From NCBI GenBank assembly GCA_028717045.1, contig JAQUON010000013.1, positions 1-19,163 of the forward strand: DNA of 19,163 bases, written 5' to 3'. This DNA comes from Candidatus Omnitrophota bacterium. GTDB lineage: Bacteria > Omnitrophota > Gorgyraeia > Gygaellales > Profunditerraquicolaceae. A program made the position numbers and the translations under genes. The notes beneath the pieces are model-generated. The model saw only the letters and a list, made by a program, of their open reading frames with translations. It did not search any database and was not told the DNA's origin. Position 1 is the first letter of the stretch, and the number at the start of each line of letters is the position of its first letter. Below are positions 7,544-14,467 of the stretch, in pieces.

Positions 7544-9081
7544 AACAGGAAATAATACTGATCCTTGATTTTGGTTCGCAGTATACACAGCTTATTGCAC
7601 GGCGTATCAGGGAACACAAGATCTTTTCAAAGATCGTACCTTACAATATAACTGCCAAACAGATACACGAACTCTCGCCCAAGGGGTTGATCCTCTCAGG
7701 CGGCCCTTCTTCGGTAGTTGATAAAAAAAGCCCTCTGCCCGATGCACGTATTTTTAAACTCGGCATTCCAATGCTGGGTATTTGTTACGGGATGCAGGCG
7801 ATTGCACAGCTTTTAGGCGGCAGGACTAAGCATACCAAGGAAAGGGAATACGGCAAGGCTGAAATCTTTATCGATGACAACCGCACGCTTTTCAGCTCTC
7901 TCCCGGGAAATTTTACCTGCTGGGCAAGCCACGGCGATTATGTAACCAAGGTACCCCCGGGTTTTAGCATTATTGCCCATACCTTAAATACGCCTATCGC
8001 GGCGATGGGGCACCGTGCCCGCAAAATTTACGGCGTCCAGTTCCATCCGGAAGTCACCCATACCGAAAAGGGCAATCAAATCCTGAGTAATTTCCTGCTT
8101 AAGGTGTGCAGTTGTTCCGGCCGCTGGAATATGCACTCCTTCATCAAGCAGACAGTAGAAGAAATTCGCAAGAACGTAGGCACGCATAAGGTGGTACTTG
8201 GTTTAAGCGGCGGGGTCGATTCGTCGGTAACCGCCCTTTTGCTACACAGGGCAATCAAAAGGAATTCCCGCTGTATATTTATCAATAACGGTTTGTTAAG
8301 GAAAGACGAACCCGATCAAATCAAGAATGTATTCCGCAGTAACTTCAAGCTCAACCTGGATTATGTAGAGGCAAGTAAACGTTTCCTCGTCCGCCTTAAA
8401 GGGGTGGTTGACCCTGAAGAGAAAAGAAAAATAATCGGTAGTGAATTCGTCAAGATATTTGAATCAGAGGCAAAGAAGCTAAGGGGGGTAAGATTTCTTG
8501 CGCAAGGCACGCTTTACCCCGATGTCATTGAGTCCCTTTCTCCGATAGGCTCACCTTCAAGCAAGATTAAAAGCCACCACAATGTCGGCGGCCTTCCCGA
8601 GCATATGCAACTAAAATTAATTGAGCCTTTAAGGGAGCTGTTTAAAGATGAAGTCCGCCTGATCGGCAGGGAGCTCGGTTTGCCGGATTCCATTTTATAT
8701 CGCCAGCCGTTTCCCGGACCGGGCCTTGCCATCCGGATAATCGGCGAAATAACCCCTGAGCGCCTCAATATCTTAAGGGAGGTTGACTTTAGGGTGATGG
8801 AAGAAATTCAAAAAGAAAACCTCTCCAGGCAGATATGGCAGTCCTTCGCGATCCTCCTGCCCATTAAGAGCGTGGGTGTCATGGGCGATGAACGGACATA
8901 CGAAAACGTAGTCGCTATCCGCTGCGTTTCCAGCGTTGACGGAATGACTGCCGACTGGGTTAAGCTGCCTCCGGAACTTCTGGAAAGGCTCTCGCACAGG
9001 ATTATCAACGAGGTCAAAGGCGTCAACCGCGTTGTCTATGACATCACCTCAAAGCCTCCTGCGACAATAGAGTGGGAATAG
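7540..9081 (+). CDS. guaA: GMP synthase, glutamine-hydrolysing
   Basis: The product amidates XMP to GMP using glutamine and ATP. The 513-residue protein is full length. The N-terminal class I glutamine amidotransferase carries the nucleophile C82 in GICYGMQ, with H169 and E171 in FHPEV. The ATP pyrophosphatase domain has the PP-loop GLSGGVDSS (221-229). The C-terminal dimerisation domain ends in the conserved KPPATIEWE. Start ATG 7540 overlaps the guaB stop (ATGA), so both enzymes are made from one transcript and the two consecutive steps IMP to XMP to GMP are co-expressed. No unusual feature was noticed within the protein. Confidence 0.97.
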   Translation: MKQEIILILDFGSQYTQLIARRIREHKIFSKIVPYNITAKQIHELSPKGLILSGGPSSVVDKKSPLPDARIFKLGIPMLGICYGMQAIAQLLGGRTKHTKEREYGKAEIFIDDNRTLFSSLPGNFTCWASHGDYVTKVPPGFSIIAHTLNTPIAAMGHRARKIYGVQFHPEVTHTEKGNQILSNFLLKVCSCSGRWNMHSFIKQTVEEIRKNVGTHKVVLGLSGGVDSSVTALLLHRAIKRNSRCIFINNGLLRKDEPDQIKNVFRSNFKLNLDYVEASKRFLVRLKGVVDPEEKRKIIGSEFVKIFESEAKKLRGVRFLAQGTLYPDVIESLSPIGSPSSKIKSHHNVGGLPEHMQLKLIEPLRELFKDEVRLIGRELGLPDSILYRQPFPGPGLAIRIIGEITPERLNILREVDFRVMEEIQKENLSRQIWQSFAILLPIKSVGVMGDERTYENVVAIRCVSSVDGMTADWVKLPPELLERLSHRIINEVKGVNRVVYDITSKPPATIEWE

Positions 9082-9109
9082 ATTACTGCGCAATCCTTCA
9101 GATGGGCTT

Positions 9110-9137
9110 ATAGTCGATAGTCCATAGTCTATAGAAT
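9110..9137. repeat. Heptamer repeat cluster after guaA (ATAGTCN)
   Basis: Between guaA and dnaE there are three exact consecutive units of consensus ATAGTCN (9110-9130, with N being G, C, T in turn) and a fourth, degenerate unit ATAGAAT (9131-9137). The same heptamer family recurs after hisS. The intergenic gap is 76 bases. I see no clear promoter or terminator in it. Confidence 0.8.
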
Positions 9138-9157
9138 AAATTATCTCGTTTTAAGCC

Positions 9158-12100
9158 ATGCCGCGTTCCGATTTTGTCCATTTACATCTTCATACCCAAT
9201 ACAGCCTCCTTGACGGTGCCGGCCGCATACCCGAGCTTCTCAACCTCGCCGCGCAATACAATATGGACTCCCTGGCAATTACCGACCACGGCAACATGTT
9301 CGGGGCAATAGATTTCTACCTGGGCGCGCAAAAAGCGGGAATCAAGCCTATTATCGGCTGCGAGGCATATATCGCGCCCAAAAGCCACCTGGATAAAGAT
9401 ACGGGCAGCATAGAAGAGGCCGCATACCATTTTATTCTTCTAGTGCGCGACGAAACAGGGATGCAAAACTTAATGAAGCTGGTATCTAAGGCCTATATTG
9501 ACGGGTTTTATTATAAACCGCGGATAGACAAAGAGCTTTTGGCTGCGCACAGCAAAGGGCTGATCGGATTAAGCGCCTGCCTTAAGGGGGAAATCCCTTC
9601 CCTCCTGCAGCAAAACAGGTTTAATGACGCCTTAAAAGCTGCGGATGATTTCTTGCAAATCCTGGGCAAAGAGAATTTTTACCTTGAGCTTCAGGAAAAT
9701 AAAATCCCTGAACAAAAAAAAGTAAATCAGGGCTTATGCAAGATTGCAAAAGAGCTGACGCTTGGCCTTGTCGCCACCAATGATGTGCATTACCTGACCA
9801 AGGACCGGGCAAAATCCCACGAAGCACTCCTGTGCATACAGACCCAGACCACCCTCAATGACCCTAACCGCATGCGGTTCCAGACCGACGAATTTTATTT
9901 CAAATCGCCGGAAGAGATGAAAGAGGCTTTCAGGGACATCCCGGAAGCCATTTATAATACCAAGGCCATTGCGCAACGTTGTAACCTTGAGCTTGATTTC
10001 TCCTCGATACATATCCCCAAATACACTCCTGCCAACGGCATGGCAAAAGAAGCCTTCCTGCGCCAGCTTTGCATAGAAGGCATTCCGAAGCGCTACGGCA
10101 CGCAGAGCGAAGAAGTTGCAGCAAGGCTCGAGCATGAGTTAAAAATAATAAAAGAAATGGGCTTTACGAGTTATTTTCTCATAGTGTGGGATTTCATCCA
10201 CTATGCAAAAAGCCAGCATATCCCGGTTGGCCCGGGCAGGGGCTCTGCGGCAGGAAGCTGCGTGAGTTTTTTGCTGGGTATTACAGACATCGACCCGTTG
10301 CGCTATAACCTGCTTTTTGAGCGTTTTCTTAACCCTGAGAGGCAGGGGCTGCCGGATATCGATATCGATTTCTGTTACGAGCGCAGGCAGGAAGTTATTG
10401 ATTATGTGACGAAGAAATACGGCCAGGAAAACGTCGCCCAGATTATTACCTTTGGTACAATGCAGGCGCGCGCAGTTGTCAGGGACGTAGGCAGGGTCAT
10501 GGGCATGGCGTATGCGGATGTTGACCGGATTGCCAAAATGATCCCGCCTGACCCGAATATTTCGCTTAAGGACGCTTTGGAGAGCGAGCCGGAACTAAAG
10601 AATTTATACGACAATGATGCGCAGATAACCAGGCTCATCGATACTGCGTTGCCGCTGGAAGGGCTTAACAGGCACGCTTCCATTCATGCCGCCGGCGTGG
10701 TCATCGCCGATAAGCCGCTCAACAATTACATGCCGCTGTTTAAAACGCAGGACGACCAGATTACCAGCGGCTTTGACATGACGGCCCTTGAAAAAATCGG
10801 ATTGCTAAAAGTAGATTTCCTGGGGCTAAGAACGCTGACCGTTGTCGATGAAACCCTCAAATTAATCAAGCGCCACAAGGGCCAGGATATAGACATCGAG
10901 AAAATCCCTCTCGATGATCCGGCGACATATAAACTGCTGGTATCGGCCCACACCATGGGGATATTCCAGCTTGAAAGTTCCGGGATGCGCGACCTTTTAA
11001 AAAAACTTGAGCCGGAACGCTTCGAAGACTTGATTGCGCTTCTGGCACTCTACCGCCCCGGGCCGATGGGCTCAGGCATGTTGACCGATTTTATCCAAAG
11101 GAAAAGAAACAAAATACCTATACGCTACGACCACAAGAAGCTCGAGCCTATTTTAAAAGACACTTACGGCATTATGGTGTACCAGGAACAAATCATGCAG
11201 ATCGTTTCAAGCCTCGCGGGTTTTAGCCTTGCGGAAGCTGATTTACTCAGAAGGGCCATGAGCAAAAAGATCCCTGAAGTAATGGAACAGCAGCGAAAGC
11301 ATTTTACGTCGGGCTGCGTAAAGAACGGGCTGAGCGAAGCGACCGCGAAGAAAATTTTTGACCAGATCGTTTTTTTCTCCGGCTATGGCTTTAACCGCAG
11401 CCACAGCGCTGCCTACGCGCTTATTTCATACAGGACGGCGTTCCTGAAGTCAAACTTTCCGGTTGAATTTATGACCGCGCTCTTGACTTCTGAGCGGGAC
11501 AATACCGACAAGATCGTCGAATACGTGAATGAGGCTGAAAAGATGGGGCTTACCATTCTGCCGCCCGATATAAACGCAAGTGGAGCGCTTTTTAAAATTG
11601 AAAATGAGAAATCGATCCGGTTCGGCCTGCTTGCCGTAAAAAATGTCGGCAGGGGGGCGATTGAGTCGGTGATTAATGCGCGCAATGAAGCCGGAGCGTT
11701 CACGTCCCTGGAAGACCTCTGCCAGCGCATTGACTTAAGGCTGGTGAATAAAAAGGTGCTTGAGAGCCTGATAAAATGCGGGGCATTTGATTCTTTCAGA
11801 AAAAACAGGGCGCAGATGTTTGCGTCTCTGGAAAAAATACTCGAATTTTCTTCGAGTTCCCGCAAGGAAAAGGCCAGGGGCCAGCTTTCGTTTTTTGACA
11901 AAGAGCTTGATTCGCACGGGTTTAAAGATTCAGTACCGCTCACCGAGCAGATAGAGATCAAGGAGTGGCCCGAACCGCAATTACTTGCCTTTGAAAAAGA
12001 GATGATCGGTTTTTATATTTCTGGCCACCCGCTTGCCCGGTACGCAAAACAATTAAAACGCTTTGCCTCAACCACAATCAGGGACCTGCCTAATTTCAAA

Positions 12101-12601
12101 GACCAGGACCCCGTTACTATCATAGGCCTTATTGCCAAAGTCAAGCACACCATTACCCGCGCCAAACAGGAAAAAATGGCGATAATGCTGGTTGAAGACC
12201 TGGAAGGCGTAATTGAGGTACTGGTATTCCCGGTTTCTTTCCAAAAAAACCATCATTACGTACAACCAAGCCTCGTAGTGATGGTAAAGGGGAGGCTCAA
12301 CTTAAGGGAAGATACGCCTAAAATCATTGCCAATGAGATCTTTCCGGTTGAAGAGGTATACAAGCTCGTAACAGCCTTGCAAATCAATCTCTTAGGGCTG
12401 CGTGAATCTATCTTTGAGAGCCTCAAAGAACTCTTAAGCGGCTCACCAGGCAAGACCCCTGTGTACCTGCGGCTGGACACTCCCAACAAAACAAACGTTC
12501 AGCTGGTGGTCGGCAGAGACCTTTATGTTGACCCGTCCGAACGCCTCATCAGCGATATCGAGAACCTGCTCGGAGAAGAAAGGCTCTCGTTAGTTATTTA
12601 G
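9158..12601 (+). CDS. dnaE: DNA polymerase III alpha subunit
   Basis: This is the replicative C-family polymerase. The 1147-residue length is normal for DnaE (E. coli 1160). Order of domains: PHP (about 1-280), palm and thumb with GPGRGSAAGS at 358-367 and catalytic PDIDIDF (D400, D402), the third catalytic Asp at D553 in KVDFLGL, fingers including FNRSHSAAYA, a helix-hairpin-helix region, and a C-terminal OB fold (about 983-1070) beginning VTIIGLIAKVKH. The PHP site keeps all nine expected metal ligands: H10, H12, D19, H44, E69, H91, C141, D209, H211, so it may proofread as in Mycobacterium DnaE1; E. coli has lost several. ATG 9158 has only a weak upstream Shine-Dalgarno sequence. No DnaQ-type exonuclease domain (PolC type) is inserted. 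Confidence 0.97.
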   Translation: MPRSDFVHLHLHTQYSLLDGAGRIPELLNLAAQYNMDSLAITDHGNMFGAIDFYLGAQKAGIKPIIGCEAYIAPKSHLDKDTGSIEEAAYHFILLVRDETGMQNLMKLVSKAYIDGFYYKPRIDKELLAAHSKGLIGLSACLKGEIPSLLQQNRFNDALKAADDFLQILGKENFYLELQENKIPEQKKVNQGLCKIAKELTLGLVATNDVHYLTKDRAKSHEALLCIQTQTTLNDPNRMRFQTDEFYFKSPEEMKEAFRDIPEAIYNTKAIAQRCNLELDFSSIHIPKYTPANGMAKEAFLRQLCIEGIPKRYGTQSEEVAARLEHELKIIKEMGFTSYFLIVWDFIHYAKSQHIPVGPGRGSAAGSCVSFLLGITDIDPLRYNLLFERFLNPERQGLPDIDIDFCYERRQEVIDYVTKKYGQENVAQIITFGTMQARAVVRDVGRVMGMAYADVDRIAKMIPPDPNISLKDALESEPELKNLYDNDAQITRLIDTALPLEGLNRHASIHAAGVVIADKPLNNYMPLFKTQDDQITSGFDMTALEKIGLLKVDFLGLRTLTVVDETLKLIKRHKGQDIDIEKIPLDDPATYKLLVSAHTMGIFQLESSGMRDLLKKLEPERFEDLIALLALYRPGPMGSGMLTDFIQRKRNKIPIRYDHKKLEPILKDTYGIMVYQEQIMQIVSSLAGFSLAEADLLRRAMSKKIPEVMEQQRKHFTSGCVKNGLSEATAKKIFDQIVFFSGYGFNRSHSAAYALISYRTAFLKSNFPVEFMTALLTSERDNTDKIVEYVNEAEKMGLTILPPDINASGALFKIENEKSIRFGLLAVKNVGRGAIESVINARNEAGAFTSLEDLCQRIDLRLVNKKVLESLIKCGAFDSFRKNRAQMFASLEKILEFSSSSRKEKARGQLSFFDKELDSHGFKDSVPLTEQIEIKEWPEPQLLAFEKEMIGFYISGHPLARYAKQLKRFASTTIRDLPNFKDQDPVTIIGLIAKVKHTITRAKQEKMAIMLVEDLEGVIEVLVFPVSFQKNHHYVQPSLVVMVKGRLNLREDTPKIIANEIFPVEEVYKLVTALQINLLGLRESIFESLKELLSGSPGKTPVYLRLDTPNKTNVQLVVGRDLYVDPSERLISDIENLLGEERLSLVI

Positions 12602-12613
12602 TACATCAGAATT

Positions 12614-12749
12614 AAATCCTAAGCACGAAATCCTAAATTCTAAACAAATCATAAATCCTAAATCCCAATGCTCCAAACGGACCTGTTTGGGGTTTAAGAC
12701 ATTAGAATTTAGGATTTGTTTAGGATTTAGATATTAGGATTTAGAATTT
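12614..12749. repeat. Inverted array of degenerate heptamers (AAATYCT) after dnaE
   Basis: The left arm has AAATCCT units at 12614, 12628 and 12653, with AAATTCT at 12635 and AAATCCC at 12660. The right arm carries the reverse complement: AGAATTT at 12704 and 12743, AGGATTT at 12711, 12722 and 12736. Most units abut in steps of seven. The centre is a stem of CCAAAC (12673-12678) and GTTTGG (12685-12690) around a six-base loop. The transcript could fold into a long AT-rich hairpin. No T-run follows the central stem, so it is not a standard intrinsic terminator. Confidence 0.8.
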
Positions 12750-12767
12750 ACCGAATAGTTTGTTTTT

Positions 12768-12795
12768 ACTCTAAACTCAATACTCTATACTCACT
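12768..12795. repeat. Second heptamer cluster (ACTCNNN, four units)
   Basis: Four consecutive seven-base units begin with ACTC, at 12768, 12775, 12782 and 12789; the last three bases vary. The period is the same as in the AAATYCT and ATAGTCN clusters but the heptamer differs. The cluster ends 10 bases before the promoter of the HU gene. Confidence 0.7.
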
Positions 12796-12805
12796 ACAAA
12801 TTCTA

Positions 12806-12834
12806 TTGACATCGTAACTTTTTGTTGATATTAT
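12806..12834 (+). promoter_or_regulatory. Sigma70-like promoter for the HU gene and downstream operon
   Basis: A perfect TTGACA (12806-12811) and TATTAT (12829-12834) are 17 bases apart. An overlapping TATACT at 12832-12837 would need a 20-base spacer. Transcription would start near 12841, giving a leader of about 30 bases with a strong GGAGG (12862-12866) before the ATG at 12872. It likely also drives hisS, which starts three bases after the HU stop. Confidence 0.7.
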
Positions 12835-12871
12835 ACTTGCGTAGTTAGAGAGAGAAAAAACGGAGGAAAAA

Positions 12872-13144
12872 ATGACTAAAAAAGACATTATTTTGAAAAT
12901 CTCTGACGATACTAACTTAAAACAAACCGATGTAAAAAAAGTCGTGCAAAAATGTTTTGACTGCATAATAGACGCGCTTGTGCGTGGTGAAAAAATAGAG
13001 CTGAGGAATTTCGGCGTCTTCAAGATAAAACAGAGAAGGAGCCGAACCGGCAGAAATCCGCGCACAGGTCAAGTCGTTCCTGTTCCGCCCCGCAAAGTCG
13101 TAGTCTTCAAGCCCGGCCTCGAAATGAAGAAAAAGATAAAATAA
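12872..13144 (+). CDS. HU/IHF-family DNA-binding protein
   Basis: The 90-residue protein is a normal-length member of the HU/IHF family, which binds and bends DNA as a dimer. The helical N-terminal half (MTKKDIILKISDDTNLKQ) is followed by the family signature running from NFGVFKIKQR through GRNPRTGQ to VVFKPG. The beta-arm carries the conserved NPRTG; the tip that follows has VPVPP. A strong GGAGG at 12862-12866 lies five bases before the ATG and a good promoter lies upstream. HU and IHF subunits cannot be told apart safely from this sequence alone. It heads a run with hisS (gap of three bases). Confidence 0.95.
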   Translation: MTKKDIILKISDDTNLKQTDVKKVVQKCFDCIIDALVRGEKIELRNFGVFKIKQRRSRTGRNPRTGQVVPVPPRKVVVFKPGLEMKKKIK

Positions 13145-13147
13145 TCT

Positions 13148-14416
13148 ATGTTTAAGAGAGTAGCCGGAACAAAAGATATCCTGCCTGCGCAAGTCAGCAT
13201 ATGGCAAAGCCTGGAAGCAATCAGCAGGGAAGTATTCAATCTCTATAATTATAAGGAGATACGCCCGCCGCTACTGGAAGAATCAGGCTTATTCAACCGC
13301 TCATTGGGCGAGACTGCAGAAATCGTCCAGAAACAGATGTTTCTGGTAAAGAAAGGCGAGGATGAATTCGCGCTCAGGCCCGAAGCTACGGCTTCCATAG
13401 TCCGTGCCTACATTGAGAATAACCTGGATAAACTGCAGTCATTTTCGAAATTATATTACATAGGCCCAATGTTTAGGCTTGAGCGGCCGCAAAAAGGGAG
13501 GCTGCGGCAATTCCATCATATTGGCTGTGAGGCAATCGGCTCAAAAGACCCTTACGTAGATGTCGAGGTCGTCTCGCTGGCAAATACTCTTCTTGCGCGT
13601 TTTTTTATTGATGAGTACACCCTGCACATAAACAGCCTTGGCTGCCCGCAGGACAAAAAGAAATTTGCCGATTTTTTACGGGCCTCACTTAAAGGAAAAG
13701 TTGCCCGTCTCTGCGAAGACTGCCAGGCGCGTTATGAGCGCAATGTATTCAGGATCCTTGATTGTAAAAATGAACCGTGCCGCGCAGTTATTAAGGCCCT
13801 CGGCCTTAATAACGAACATTTGTGCAAAGAATGCGCACAGCACTTTGAAGTAGTCAAGGCCGGGTTAGGTGAGCTGGGCGTTACATATGAAGTTTCTCCT
13901 TTATTAGTCAGGGGCCTAGATTATTATACGGGGACGGTATTTGAATTTAAGCACAAGTCGCTTGAAAGCCAGCAGGATGCCCTTGGCGCAGGAGGAAGAT
14001 ACGATACCCTTAGCCGGGAGCTTGGCGGACCAGACAAGGGGGCATGCGGGTTTGCCTTTGGAATAGAAAGGCTATTATTGGTATGTAAAGAGGAAAAAAT
14101 CGCTCCCGCGGTTAAGCCGCTTGTTTTTTTGATTCTCCTGGGAGACCAAGCAAGGCAAAAAGGCGCTAAGGTGCTTAATGATTTGCGCAGCCACGGAATA
14201 GCTGCGGACACAGATTATGAGAGTAAATCCTTAAAAGGCGCGATGCGCAAAGCAAATGATTTCAATGCCAGGTTTGTAGCAATCCTAGGAGAAGACGAGC
14301 TGCGCAAAGAAACAATAAGCCTCAAAGACATGCAGTCGGGCCAGCAGAGGGAAGTAGGGATTAACGAAATAACACAAATAATATCTAACTCAGGGCCTAT
14401 GGTCGATGGTCGATAG
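13148..14416 (+). CDS. hisS: Histidyl-tRNA synthetase
   Basis: This class II synthetase charges tRNA-His. The 422-residue length is typical (E. coli 424). Visible marks: motif 2 region MFRLERPQKGRLRQFHHIG at 108-126, the HisRS-specific RGLDYYTGTVFEF at 255-267, and motif 3 with FAFGIERLL at 302-310. Cysteine pairs at 189/192, 206/211 and 226/229 lie in the insertion, as in many bacterial HisRS. A C-terminal anticodon-binding domain covers about 324-415. The last five residues (M418 to R422) and the TAG stop are encoded by the heptamer repeats that start at 14399, so the native end was probably near residue 415. The gene follows HU by three bases and lacks a clear Shine-Dalgarno sequence of its own. 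Confidence 0.97.
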   Translation: MFKRVAGTKDILPAQVSIWQSLEAISREVFNLYNYKEIRPPLLEESGLFNRSLGETAEIVQKQMFLVKKGEDEFALRPEATASIVRAYIENNLDKLQSFSKLYYIGPMFRLERPQKGRLRQFHHIGCEAIGSKDPYVDVEVVSLANTLLARFFIDEYTLHINSLGCPQDKKKFADFLRASLKGKVARLCEDCQARYERNVFRILDCKNEPCRAVIKALGLNNEHLCKECAQHFEVVKAGLGELGVTYEVSPLLVRGLDYYTGTVFEFKHKSLESQQDALGAGGRYDTLSRELGGPDKGACGFAFGIERLLLVCKEEKIAPAVKPLVFLILLGDQARQKGAKVLNDLRSHGIAADTDYESKSLKGAMRKANDFNARFVAILGEDELRKETISLKDMQSGQQREVGINEITQIISNSGPMVDGR

Positions 14417-14447
14417 TCCATTGACTATAGACCATAGACTATCGTCC
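14399..14447. repeat. Heptamer repeat palindrome overlapping the end of hisS
   Basis: Seven contiguous seven-base units start at 14399. The first three follow ATRGTCN and the next three are its reverse-complement form (ATNGACY); the seventh is ATCGTCC. Bases 14399-14442 form a near-perfect 44-base palindrome (18 of 22 positions pair). T7 at 14453-14459 lies 10 bases downstream. The repeat encodes the last five residues and the stop of hisS. It could act as a weak terminator ahead of aspS, but the T-run is too far for a standard one. Confidence 0.8.
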
Positions 14448-14467
14448 CTTAATTTTTTTATACGATT

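Noticed and set aside
12614..12795. CRISPR array or insertion sequence remnant
   Set aside because: Units are only seven bases, contiguous and without unique spacers. No transposase, terminal repeats or target duplications are visible.
14399..14460. Standard intrinsic terminator after hisS
   Set aside because: The hairpin is present but the T-run starts about 10 bases after its base, and aspS follows at once. A weak terminator remains possible, so it is listed only as a repeat.
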